From JACCZH01 sp963729445 (GTDB lineage: Bacteria; Chloroflexota; Chloroflexia; Thermomicrobiales; CFX8): DNA of 64,000 bases. The stretch covers positions 1,178,001-1,242,000 of the forward strand of contig CAVSNU010000002.1 of assembly GCA_963729445.1 (NCBI GenBank), given 5' to 3'. Under the pieces are notes generated by a model. The model saw nothing but the letters and a program-made list of their open reading frames with translations, searched no databases and had not been told where the DNA came from. Position numbers and translations under genes: made by a program. Shown one piece after another: positions 50,579-59,517 of this stretch; within the stretch, counting starts at the first letter, position 1; each line of letters begins with the position of its first letter.

Positions 50579-51244
50579 CTAACCCTTCTCAACCACCTCG
50601 GCGAGGCGGTCGGGGTCGAGGATGATGATCTCCTGGCCGCGGAACTCGATGATGCCCTGGTCGGACAGCGTGTTGAGCGAGCGGTTGACCATCTCGCGAG
50701 CCGTGCCGACCATGGTGGCCATCTGGGACTGAGAGAAGTTGGCTCCGCCCTCATAGCGCTGCAACAGGTGGGCTACCCGGCTCATCACCCTCCGCAGCGA
50801 GAGGTCTTCCACCAGCCCGGTCATGTGCCGCAGCCGGCCTGCCATGGTGCCCAACGCGCCCATCGCGATCTCAGGATGCTCGCGCATCAGCGCCAGTAAC
50901 GCCTGACGCGGAATGGTCAGGACGGTCGATGGCTCCAGTGCCGAGGCATTGGCTGGATATGGCCCGCCATCGAAGGCGGCCACGTCGGCAAAGGAATCCC
51001 CGGCGCGCATCAGGCGCAGCACCTGCTCCCGGCCTTCCAGTGACATCTTGAAGATACGGACGGCGCCTGTCTCAACGATGTGCAGCGTCGCGTTTCCGGG
51101 GTCGTCACCTTCAAAGAAGATCGCTTCGCCTGCTGCATAGGTCTGTACATTCACGACATCCAACAGCTTTTCGAGCAGGTCACCAGGCAACGGGGCGAAA
51201 TACGGACAGGTTCGCAACAGCTCCAGGTGACGCTCCTGGCTCAT
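50579..51244 (-). CDS. Crp/Fnr family transcription regulator
   Basis: A 221-residue regulator. Residues 10-125 are a cyclic-nucleotide-binding fold (YAAGEAIFFEGD, LHIVETGAVRIFK, LRAGDSFADVAAFDGGPYPANASA in parts). Residues 150-215 are a winged helix with FSQSQMATMVGTAREMVNRSL. It lacks the N-terminal Cys cluster of FNR; the ligand may be cAMP, NO-heme or none. GGAG precedes the ATG. It is divergent from the nitrite reductase gene, with a Crp-like palindrome between, so it probably controls that gene and itself. Confidence 0.88.
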   Translation of the reverse strand: MSQERHLELLRTCPYFAPLPGDLLEKLLDVVNVQTYAAGEAIFFEGDDPGNATLHIVETGAVRIFKMSLEGREQVLRLMRAGDSFADVAAFDGGPYPANASALEPSTVLTIPRQALLALMREHPEIAMGALGTMAGRLRHMTGLVEDLSLRRVMSRVAHLLQRYEGGANFSQSQMATMVGTAREMVNRSLNTLSDQGIIEFRGQEIIILDPDRLAEVVEKG

Positions 51245-51296
51245 CTTGGCCGGCTCCCTTCAGCGATAGCGAAACCCTTGCGAGATTGGTTGTTGG

Positions 51297-51316
51297 GCTG
51301 AGACATAAGTCACAGC
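51297..51316. promoter_or_regulatory. Crp-like operator between crp/fnr-type gene and nirK
   Basis: GCTGAGAC-ATAA-GTCACAGC is a palindrome with one mismatch. Its core TGAGA-N6-TCACA differs by one base from the Crp consensus TGTGA-N6-TCACA. It lies about 55 bases from the regulator start and 100 bases from the nitrite reductase start. Confidence 0.5.
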
Positions 51317-51415
51317 GTAACCGACGGATCGATCCTACTCTAAAGCCATAAGAGCTGGCGGGTTGCCAAAGGTCAGCAATGGGGCTGACCAACCGCTAGA
51401 TGAAGGGGGATCGAC

Positions 51416-52978
51416 ATGATCGCACAGAAGCGCTCGCCTCTGACGGAATCCAGCATGAACCGCCGCTCGCTGCTGAAGCGTGCGGGAATTCTAGGTCTCA
51501 GCCTGCCGGCTGCCGGCATGGTGCTGAACGCCTGCGGATCTGATAATGAGAAATCCGCGAAAGCCGTAGCGGCGTTCCCGTCGGTCGCCTCGGACACCGA
51601 CACGGCCAAGCAGGCAGGCACGATCACCGAAGTCACTGTTGTAGGAAAAGACATCGCCTTCGACCCGACCGAGATTACCGTCCCAGCCGGCGTGCCGGTA
51701 CGCCTCACGTTTATCAACGAAGGCACCATCGTGCATGACTGGGAAGCGCCAGACGTGCAAGCATCCAACGTCAAGCACATCTCCGAATCGGCGACGTTCA
51801 AGGGGCGCCCGGATTACAAGCCCGTGGAGTCCAGCGGGACGGGTGTGCTCCATGCCGTTGCCGGCGCAGGCGAGACGATGGTAATCGAGTTTACGCCCGA
51901 AGTGGCCGGCGCGTATCCAATGCAGTGCACCGTGCCTGGCCATCGACAGGCCGGGATGGTTGGCACATTCATCGTTTCGGGCGAGGGCGCGGCACAGGCG
52001 GAGACCGGGCACGAAGCCGATCCACATGTGGTGGCGTCTCCGGCCACGGCATCCGGTACACCGTACGACGCTGCCCGGCTGCCAAACCCGGAAGTTGCCG
52101 CGCCGGTCGGGAAGCGCGAGCCGCAGCTCATCAAGCAAGAAATCGAGATCCAGGAAGTTGTCGGCTACGTTGACGAAGGTGTCGCCTTCCAGTTCTGGAC
52201 ATTTGGCGGAACCATTCCCGGACCGATGCTGCGGGTGCGGGTCGGCGACACCGTCGAGCTGACGCTGAAGAACCCGGCCGAAAGCGAGACATCGCACAAC
52301 ATCGATCTGCACGCCGTGACCGGCCCGGGTGGTGGCGCGTCCGCGACATTGATCGACCCAGGCGAATCCGCGACATTCCGGTTCAAAGCCCTGAACCCGG
52401 GTGTGTATGTCTATCACTGCGCCACGGCGCCGATTCCGCATCACATCTCCGCCGGCATGTACGGCCTGATCGTCGTGGAGCCGGAAGAGGGCCTTCCGCC
52501 GGTCGACCGCGAGTTCTACGTGATGCAGGGCGACCTCTACCTGGAAGGCGCTCGCGGCGAGAAAGGTCTGCGACCATTCTCAATGGACAAAATGCTCGAC
52601 GAGCGGCCGGACTATGTGGTCTTCAACGGCGCGGTTGGAGCGCTGGCCGAGGACCGCGCCTTCAAGGCCAACGTTGGGGAGACGATCCGCATCTTCTTCG
52701 GAGTTGGCGGGCCGAACCTGGTTTCCAGCTTCCACGTCATCGGTGAGATCTTTGACCGGGTGATGGTTGAGGGCGCGGCCGAATGGTCGACAAACATCCA
52801 GACGACGCTGGTTCCGGCCGGTGGAGCGACGGTCGTCGAGTTCAAAGCCGAAGTGCCGGGCACGCTGATGATGGTTGATCACAGTCTCGGCCGGCTCCAC
52901 AAAGGAGCCGTGGGCATGATCGTGATCGAAGGCGACGAGAACCACGACGTCTTCGAGATCGTGAGCCCCGCGATTTGA
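51416..52978 (+). CDS. nirK: Copper nitrite reductase with N-terminal cupredoxin domain
   Basis: A 520-residue exported enzyme that reduces nitrite to NO. The start holds NRRSLLKRAGILGL and a lipobox-like LNAC, so Tat export and lipid anchoring are likely. Residues 65-190 are an extra cupredoxin with type 1 copper ligands (His in IVHDWE, Cys/His/Met in MQCTVPGHRQAGM). Residues 240-510 are the two-domain NirK: HNIDLHAVTG holds the type 1 and type 2 His and the catalytic Asp; VYHCATAPIPHHISAGMYG the type 2 His and the Cys/His/Met; SFHVIG a type 2 His. A similar N-terminal fusion is known in Hyphomicrobium. GGGG precedes the ATG. Confidence 0.9.
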   Translation: MIAQKRSPLTESSMNRRSLLKRAGILGLSLPAAGMVLNACGSDNEKSAKAVAAFPSVASDTDTAKQAGTITEVTVVGKDIAFDPTEITVPAGVPVRLTFINEGTIVHDWEAPDVQASNVKHISESATFKGRPDYKPVESSGTGVLHAVAGAGETMVIEFTPEVAGAYPMQCTVPGHRQAGMVGTFIVSGEGAAQAETGHEADPHVVASPATASGTPYDAARLPNPEVAAPVGKREPQLIKQEIEIQEVVGYVDEGVAFQFWTFGGTIPGPMLRVRVGDTVELTLKNPAESETSHNIDLHAVTGPGGGASATLIDPGESATFRFKALNPGVYVYHCATAPIPHHISAGMYGLIVVEPEEGLPPVDREFYVMQGDLYLEGARGEKGLRPFSMDKMLDERPDYVVFNGAVGALAEDRAFKANVGETIRIFFGVGGPNLVSSFHVIGEIFDRVMVEGAAEWSTNIQTTLVPAGGATVVEFKAEVPGTLMMVDHSLGRLHKGAVGMIVIEGDENHDVFEIVSPAI

Positions 52979-53053
52979 TGACACCGCGCGGCCCAGGCGA
53001 GGTGGCAGCCCTCGCCGGCCGCTAACCCCCTTCACGTGGCGGATATGGAGCTC

Positions 53054-53268
53054 TCAGGTTCCGTACCCGCCGCGTTGGGGTGTCCGGATAGTCGGGCGGG
53101 CCCTCGAGAGGCCGATCATCCGATCCTTGACGATGAGCGGCGCCCACATGCACGCCCCGACGAAGTCCATCAAGGTGTCCGCATCAGCTAGTGGCCGGTG
53201 GTTCCGAGCGCTTTGGCCAGTGCCTCCAGCCGGTGGACCGTCGGGTTACCGCTCAGCCTCAGCTCCAT
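53054..53268 (-). pseudogene. Fragments of an XRE-type HTH and a GAF domain
   Basis: In the 475-base gap after nirK two short minus-strand frames keep recognisable pieces. Bases 53188-53268 encode NPTVHRLEALAKALGTT, the end of an XRE helix-turn-helix. Bases 53054-53170 encode CMWAPLIVKDRMIGLS, the typical strand of a GAF domain. They look like remains of one or two regulator genes. The rest of the gap (52979-53453) shows nothing clear. Confidence 0.5.
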
Positions 53269-53453
53269 AGGTCCCCGTGTTCAGGCCGTGAAACTCCGAG
53301 GGCGCATCCAGCAGATCCAGCGTATTGACAGAACGTACCGTAGTAGTCTCAGTATTGTACGTTTGCCGAAAAATGTATAACAACGATGCTGCCCTCGCGT
53401 TCGGCTTCAGGCAGTCTGGTCAGAGAAGCCTCTACGGTTGGAGTATCTTGAGC

Positions 53454-54087
53454 ATGTCGACGAAGACCTTCCCCAACGGAGATGACGTTCCCACGCAACC
53501 AATGTTCTTTGCAACGCCAGACCAGTTTCGGGCCTGGTTAGAGGAACACCATGAGACCGCACCGGAGCTATTGGTCGGGTTCTACAAAACGAAGTCGGGC
53601 AAGCCGAGCATGACCTGGAAGGAAGCAGTAGGCGAGGCGCTCTGTTTCGGGTGGATTGATGGCCGCGGTAAAAGTCTCGATGATGTCAGCTATACCATTC
53701 GCTTCACGCCTCGCAAGGCGGGTAGCACCTGGAGTGTGGTGAATATCAAGCGCGTTGAGGAGCTCACGGAGCTGGGTCGCATGCACCCTGCCGGACTCAG
53801 GGCGTTCGAGAAACGCACGGAAGCAAAATCGGGCACGTACTCGCACGAACAAGAGGGTGCTGTTGAGCTTGGCAGCGAGTTTGAGCAGCAATTTCGGGCC
53901 AATGCCAGGGCATGGGAGTTCTTCCAGGCGCAGCCTGCCTCGTATCGCAAGGCGGCCATCTGGTTGATCATCAGCGCCAAGAAGGAAGAGACCAGACGCA
54001 GGCGATTGCCACACTGATCGAAGACTCAGCGCAAGGCCGGCGCATCAAGTCGTTGTCTCGCTCGAAGCCCGAGAAAGTCGACCGTTA
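53454..54087 (+). pseudogene. YdeI/OmpD-associated family protein, one frameshift
   Basis: The main frame (53454-54017, 187 residues) has FATPDQFRAWLEEHHETAPELLVGFYK in parts, PSMTWKEAVGEALCFGWIDG and TWSVVNIKRVEEL, all typical of the YdeI family. It ends early at LPH. Adding one G near 54006 (TTGCC to TTGGCC) restores the usual C-terminus LATLIEDSAQGRRIK and carries the frame to a TAA at 54085. The family function is poorly known; some members protect against peptide damage. Sequence error or a recent mutation are both possible. Confidence 0.75.
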
Positions 54088-54093
54088 ACGGCG

Positions 54094-55716
54094 TCAATCG
54101 TCACCACCAGGTATTTCGATAGGGCGTGCCGGTTCTTCACTGCTGGCCACGATGGGCTGCCCCGTGCGTAGCGGGATCTCTTTCAGGAAGAACGAAGCAA
54201 TGAGCGCGATGACGACGAACGGCAACGCGATCATGAACACATCCTGGAGTGCCTCTGTGTATGCCGTTAACACGGCTGTCTTCTGCGGCTCCGCGAGATT
54301 CTGAATCGCCTGGATGTTGTTGGTGTTAACCTGCATCCCCGTCGCCCCCACACTGCCGCCGAGCCGTTCTGCAAGGTAGTGCTGCAGTCGATTCGTGAGC
54401 ACGGCGCCAAACACAGCAGCCCCGATGGCTCCGCCCAGTTGCCGGGTGAAGGTGACCGAGCCCGTCGCCGCGCCCATGTCACGAAACTCCACCGCGTTCT
54501 GAACGGCTGTCACGATGGTCTGCATCGTGAAGCCGAGGCCAGCGCCAAAGATGAAGATGTAGATCGCAACCTGCCAGTATGGCGTCGTGACTTCGATGGT
54601 ACTCAGCAGCAGGAGCGAGACGATCAGTAAGACGGCCCCAATAATCGGAAAGATCTTGTACCGGCCGGTACGGGTGATCATCTGACCTGAGAAGATCGAC
54701 ATGGTGAAGATCCCGAACACCGCCGGTAGCAGCGCCAGGCCGGAGCGCGTTGCCGACATCCCCATGACTGCCTGGAAGTAGAGCGGGAGATAGATGATCG
54801 TGCCGAACATTGCCACGCCAGCCATGAAACCGTAGAGATTGCTGATGCTGAAGATGGGGTTATGGAATAGCCGCAGGGGAATAATGGGCTCTTCCGTCCG
54901 GCGCTCGACCTGAATGAAGGCGACGGTGAGCACGATCGAGCCAGCCAATAGCGCCAGGGGACCGGGCGCGCCCCAGCCGTACTCCTCGCCCGCCCAGTTG
55001 AGGTACAGCAGCAGCATGGATACCGAGCCCACGATCAGGGCGGCGCCAGGATAATCGATTTTGTGCTCGCGGCGGATGACCGGCATCTTCAACGCTATTG
55101 ATGTAATGACCAGTGCGACGATACCGATCGGAAGATTGATATAGAAGATCCAGCGCCAGTTGACGACGTCAGTGAGCCAGCCTCCGATCAAGGGGCCCGC
55201 GACGCTGGAGAGGCCAAACACCGCGCCGAAGTAGCCCTGGTACCGACCGCGCTCTCGTGGCGGAATGACGTCACCGATGATCGCAAACGCGATCGCCATC
55301 AACCCGCCGCCGCCGATGCCCTGGAGCGCGCGGAAGATGATCAGCTGCAGCATGTTCTGGCTGAGACCGCACAACGCCGATCCAACAAGGAAGATAATGA
55401 TCGCAATCTGGAAGATCAGCCGCCGGCCGTACAGGTCTGAGATCTTGCCCCAGAGCGGGGTCGCGGCGGTGGAGGTCAACAAGTACGCGGTGACCACCCA
55501 CGACAGTTGCTCGAGCCCGCCCAGGTCACTGACGATCCTCGGTAATGCCGTGCCAACGATGCTCTGGTCCAGAGCCGCAAGAAAGATCCCGGCCATCAAG
55601 CCGGCCATGACGACCATGATCTGCTGGTGGGTAAGGTACTGAGAGGTTTCCGGATCGCTACCGGTTCCCGGGGTTCCGTCTGCTGGTGGTGGTTTGCTCG
55701 CCGCCGACGCTGACAC
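54094..55716 (-). CDS. MDR-type MFS exporter (DHA2, 14 helices)
   Basis: A 540-residue drug:proton antiporter of the EmrB/QacA group. LAALDQSIVGTALPRIVSDLGG is the hallmark of helix 1; SDLYGRRLIFQ is the loop 2-3 motif; GLSSVAGPLIGGWLTD is antiporter motif C in helix 5; NWRWIFYINLPIG follows. Fourteen membrane helices can be counted. It exports hydrophobic drugs or metabolites. The GTG at 55716 is the likely start. The 415-base gap upstream (55717-56131) shows no gene or clear operator. Confidence 0.9.
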   Translation of the reverse strand: MSASAASKPPPADGTPGTGSDPETSQYLTHQQIMVVMAGLMAGIFLAALDQSIVGTALPRIVSDLGGLEQLSWVVTAYLLTSTAATPLWGKISDLYGRRLIFQIAIIIFLVGSALCGLSQNMLQLIIFRALQGIGGGGLMAIAFAIIGDVIPPRERGRYQGYFGAVFGLSSVAGPLIGGWLTDVVNWRWIFYINLPIGIVALVITSIALKMPVIRREHKIDYPGAALIVGSVSMLLLYLNWAGEEYGWGAPGPLALLAGSIVLTVAFIQVERRTEEPIIPLRLFHNPIFSISNLYGFMAGVAMFGTIIYLPLYFQAVMGMSATRSGLALLPAVFGIFTMSIFSGQMITRTGRYKIFPIIGAVLLIVSLLLLSTIEVTTPYWQVAIYIFIFGAGLGFTMQTIVTAVQNAVEFRDMGAATGSVTFTRQLGGAIGAAVFGAVLTNRLQHYLAERLGGSVGATGMQVNTNNIQAIQNLAEPQKTAVLTAYTEALQDVFMIALPFVVIALIASFFLKEIPLRTGQPIVASSEEPARPIEIPGGDD

Positions 55717-56131
55717 GCGCTACGCTCCAATGTTCCATTGGACTGTCGCTTAGCGGTTGCGGCTGTCCATATACTCGCTCCCGATGCTCGCCTCAATCTC
55801 CAAACCGATCGGGCGTTCGGACATGAGGAGGGGACTATACGGATTGAAACGAGGACTGTCAATCGAAATGGCCCGGTTTGCAGTACACGCGGCAGATTGA
55901 CCAACGTTGCTGCGCCGAAGGTAAACATCAAGAGCGTGAGATGCGCATGTCTGCCACTCTCAACAATCGTGCCGCGCACCTCGATGATTCGCTGGTTTGA
56001 CCGGGTAAGGTTGGCAGCGCGTCCCGTCATGCAGGGTGTATTGACGTAACGTGGTCCACCCACACAAACGCCATGGGTGCGCTATCCTGACAAATCACCG
56101 GCCTGGAGATACCAGCGAAGGACCGACACTC

Positions 56132-56545
56132 ATGGCGAACCACCCGGCGAACCTGGCGTTCAGATTCCTGCTTGAATTGTTCGGGCTGGCTGCGTTTGCT
56201 TACTGGGGCTGGCAATGGGGCGATCCGTGGCGTTGGCCGCTGGCGGTTGGCTTGCCAGTGCTGGCGATGATCGTCTGGGCAACCTTCAGAACGCCCGGCG
56301 ACGCGAGCGCGAAACAACACGCGCCGGTGCCGGTCCACGGCATCGCGCGCCTGATACTGGAGCTACTCTTCTTCGGGCTGGCGACCGCCGCCCTGGCCAC
56401 CGCTGGTGCGACGGCCCTGGCCCTCATCCTGGCCGGCCTGGTTGTCCTGCACTACATCCTCTCCTGGGACCGCGTCCTCTGGCTGCTCCTGACGCGCGCG
56501 GGGTCGCCAAACCCCGAGGAAGAGTTGCCGGATCCTCCCATGTAG
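56132..56545 (+). CDS. YrdB-like (DUF2568) membrane protein
   Basis: A 137-residue protein with four membrane helices; NLAFRFLLELFGLAAFAYWGW, then RTPGDASAKQHAPVPVHGIARLILELLFFG in parts, are the two typical repeats of DUF2568. The function is unknown. The ATG at 56132 follows AAGGAC. Confidence 0.75.
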   Translation: MANHPANLAFRFLLELFGLAAFAYWGWQWGDPWRWPLAVGLPVLAMIVWATFRTPGDASAKQHAPVPVHGIARLILELLFFGLATAALATAGATALALILAGLVVLHYILSWDRVLWLLLTRAGSPNPEEELPDPPM

Positions 56546-56555
56546 GGGACGAGAT

Positions 56556-57002
56556 TCATACCGGCGGCGATGATGTAACTTCCCGCAGCCGGCCGCAGAA
56601 GAACTGCCACCCCTCCAGGTGGCCCTCGCGCTCCTGCTGGTCAATCTCGGAGTCGCGGTAAGGCCCGTGGCTGATCGTCAACTTCGTGCCGTCACTGGAA
56701 GGCTCCAGCGCGACATGCACATGACGCACCGGCGTATCCGGCTCGTGGTCCCATTTCCAGGTAAACGCCAGCCGCTGGCCGGGCTCGAAGGTCGAATACG
56801 TCCCCCGCAACCGCCATTCCATCTTCGGCCACGACAGGACGAACGCGCCGCCTTCGCGGGGATCGATCTCCGCTTCCTCGGGCCACCACTGCTTAAGTAG
56901 CGTTGGCTCGGTCCAGTAACGGAACAACGTTGCCGGCGTCACGTTCGGATACTCGCCCTCGACCACCAGCACGTCGTTTCCGCTCAAAACCTCAGCCAGC
57001 AT
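56556..57002 (-). CDS. SRPBCC/AHSA1 family protein
   Basis: A 148-residue Bet v1-like fold: TPATLFRYWTEPTLLKQWWPEEAEIDPREGGAF in parts, AFTWKWDHE, and LTISHGPY. These proteins bind hydrophobic ligands or activate Hsp90; no specific role is seen. The ATG at 57002 overlaps the upstream stop by 11 bases, so it is coupled to the cobalamin-binding-like gene. Confidence 0.8.
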   Translation of the reverse strand: MLAEVLSGNDVLVVEGEYPNVTPATLFRYWTEPTLLKQWWPEEAEIDPREGGAFVLSWPKMEWRLRGTYSTFEPGQRLAFTWKWDHEPDTPVRHVHVALEPSSDGTKLTISHGPYRDSEIDQQEREGHLEGWQFFCGRLREVTSSPPV

Positions 57003-57918
57003 CAACCCATCTCTCTATCTGTTTCGCCGCGTCCGGACCAAGACCGGCGCAGCGATCCGGATGAAACAGCCGCGCCAGCAGCTCAACGCCATCAATCACA
57101 CGCGGCCCAGGGCGATTGAAGTAGCCCGACCCGTCAACCGCGTACACCTGCCCGGCTTTGACGGCGGCAAGCTCTCGCCAGGCAGGAATCTCGTCAAGCT
57201 CACCGGCGAGATGCACGGTGGTCTCCAGATCGTAGCCACAGGGCATCAGCACCACCAGCTCGGGATCGCACGCGGCAATCTCGTCCCAGGTCACCCGTAC
57301 CGACGGCTCGCCCTCCGCACCGAGGACGTCTCGCCCGCCCGCCAGCCGCACCATCTCCGGCACCCAGTGTCCGCCAATCATCGGCGGATCCAGCCACTCC
57401 AGACAGAGCACTCGTCGCGGCTCGACACCCTCCAGCCGGCCGGCGAGACCGTCCAGCCGCGCCTGTAACGCCGTCACCAGATCACGCCCAACCTCGGGAC
57501 GCGCCGCCAGCCAGGAGATATCGTGGATGGATTGAAAGATCAGCTCAATCGAATCCGGCTCGAACGACGCCACCCGCGGAGCCTTCCGCAACGCTCCGGC
57601 CGCCGCCACGACATCGTCATACGACACCGCGCAGACGTCACACAGCTCCTGCGTCAAGATCAGATCCGGCTCGATCTCCGCGAGCAGCGTGCGATCCAGG
57701 TCATAGATCGACTGCCCGTTCAGCACCCGCTCCCGCACCAGCCGGTCAATATCGACGCTACTGTGCTCGCCGTCGGGCAGGACGTTCCTCGTAATATGCG
57801 GCTTGCCCTGCGCCGCCTCGGGAAAATCACACTCATGCGTCACCGCCCTGAGCTCGTCCCCCAGCCCCAGGGCGTAGACAATCTCGGTGGTGCTCGGCAG
57901 GAGAGAGATGATGTTCAT
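56992..57918 (-). CDS. BtuF-like cobalamin-binding-type protein
   Basis: A 308-residue protein of the BtuF/FecB helical-backbone fold: NIISLLPSTTEIVYALGLGD at the start, HECDFP, ILTQELCDVCAVS, LCLEWLDPPMIGGHWVPEMV, and YAVDGSGYFNRPGPRVIDG. It lacks a signal peptide, as do many bacterial relatives called cobalamin-binding protein, so it is probably cytoplasmic and not a transport component. GAGG precedes the ATG at 57918. No BtuC/BtuD genes adjoin, and I find no B12 riboswitch in the 200 bases upstream. Confidence 0.82.
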   Translation of the reverse strand: MNIISLLPSTTEIVYALGLGDELRAVTHECDFPEAAQGKPHITRNVLPDGEHSSVDIDRLVRERVLNGQSIYDLDRTLLAEIEPDLILTQELCDVCAVSYDDVVAAAGALRKAPRVASFEPDSIELIFQSIHDISWLAARPEVGRDLVTALQARLDGLAGRLEGVEPRRVLCLEWLDPPMIGGHWVPEMVRLAGGRDVLGAEGEPSVRVTWDEIAACDPELVVLMPCGYDLETTVHLAGELDEIPAWRELAAVKAGQVYAVDGSGYFNRPGPRVIDGVELLARLFHPDRCAGLGPDAAKQIERWVDAG

Positions 57919-58141
57919 GGGTGCTACCTCGCTAGCGTCCATTCGGCCCGGTTCATTCCGTATGGGCGGGGGCTTGTCTCCGCCCGCAGTGCCCGGTAGC
58001 CCCGATTCATGCACTGCCAAGTATGTCATCCTCATAGTAGCAACGGACGTCGCCCTGTGACGTTGAACGCGGATCACGCGCTCGGCCATTCTCCGTAAAC
58101 ATCGATCACGATTTCATCTTGAAAACAGAGAAGAGGACCCG

Positions 58142-59390
58142 ATGGCAGACATCCCTCGTGAGAGAACCCCTGATAGTACGTTGCTACTCGCCCTGGACGG
58201 CTACGAGTTCATCTCCAAACGATGCCGCCGCTACCATTCGGACATCTTCCAAACACGCTTGCTGCTCCAGCAGACCATCTGCATGCTCGGCCCAGAGGCG
58301 GCCAGGGTGTTTTATGACACCGAGCGCTTCCAGCGGCGAGATGCCATACCAAAGCGAGTACAGAAAACGCTGTTTGGAGAAGGTGGTGTGCAGGTTCTGG
58401 ACGACGACGTCCATCGCAACCGCAAGCAGATGTTCATGTCGCTCATGACTCCCGAGCACAGGCAGCAGCTCACGGATCTTTCAGCGGACCAGTGGCGCAC
58501 TCCATCGCCAAGTGGGAAACCATGGATCAGGTCGTGCTCCTGGATGAAGTGCGGGAGATGCTGGCCCGTGCGGTGTGCAGCTGGTCCGGGGTTCCGTACA
58601 ACGAGTCGCGAATCCCACAGCTCACTCGTGACCTCTGGGCGTTGATTGACTCCCCGGCAGCGGTCGGTCCCCGGCACTGGCGGGGCAGGCTGGCGCGCAG
58701 GCGGCTGGAGAAGTGGCTTGGGGCCGTCATCGAAGCTGAGCGCGCCGGTAAGCTGCAGGCTCCCGAGGACAGCGCCCTGCACGCCGTGAGCCGGCATCGC
58801 GAGCTCAATGGAGAACTGCTGGACACCCACGTGGCGGCGGTGGAACTCCTCAACGTCCTGCGTCCCACCGTCGCCGTTGCCCTCTGGGTCGTCTTCGCCG
58901 CCCTGGCGTTGCACGACCACCCAGAGTACCGCCAGAAACTCCAGCAAACGACGACGACATGCTTGAGCTCTTTGTTCAGGAGGTACGCCGGTTCTACCCG
59001 TTCTTCCCCTTCGTTGGGGCCCGCGTTCGCAACGACTTCGAATGGAGGGGCTACCGTTTCCGCCAGGGAACGCTGGCGCTCCTGGACCTCTATGGCACCG
59101 ACCACGATGCCCGCACATGGGAGCATCCGGAAGTGTTTCGTCCGGAGCGTTTCCGCCAGTGGGACCAGAGCCCCTTCAACTTCATCCCCCAGGGCGGCGG
59201 GGATTACTACACGAACCACCGTTGCGCCGGCGAATGGCTCACGATCGACCTTACCAAGGTCGCGGTGCGCTTCCTCACGCAGTCGATGGCCTATGACGTG
59301 CCGGACCAGGACCTCACGATCAGCATGTCCCGCATGCCGGCCATCCCCCAGAGCCGTTTCGTCATCAGCAACGTCCGGCGCACCGGTTAG
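58142..59390 (+). pseudogene. CYP152-type cytochrome P450, two frameshifts
   Basis: Three frames together encode one P450 of about 415 residues, of the fatty-acid peroxygenase/decarboxylase type. DSTLLLALDGYEFISKRCRR opens it; NVLRPTVAVALW has the Arg-Pro that replaces the usual acid-alcohol pair and binds the fatty-acid carboxylate; FIPQGGGDYYTNHRCAGEW holds the heme Cys. The frame breaks near 58490 and 58945; adding one G at each place (TGGCGCAC to TGGCGGCAC, and CAGCAAAC to CAGGCAAAC) joins the family sequence. These enzymes use H2O2 to hydroxylate or decarboxylate fatty acids. Confidence 0.82.
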
Positions 59391-59517
59391 CCCGTTCTCT
59401 GTCGTATGTCCGCCCCCGTTTTCGTATCAGGACGAAGGTAGGTTGCCCTGACGTCAAAACCTGTGCGATGATCGCCTATCCGAGTGTGGGATCAGCGACC
59501 GGGGGAGATGGTGGGGA

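Noticed and set aside
57919..58141. Cobalamin riboswitch before the BtuF-like gene
   Set aside because: The conserved B12-box pattern is not present on the minus strand in this gap.
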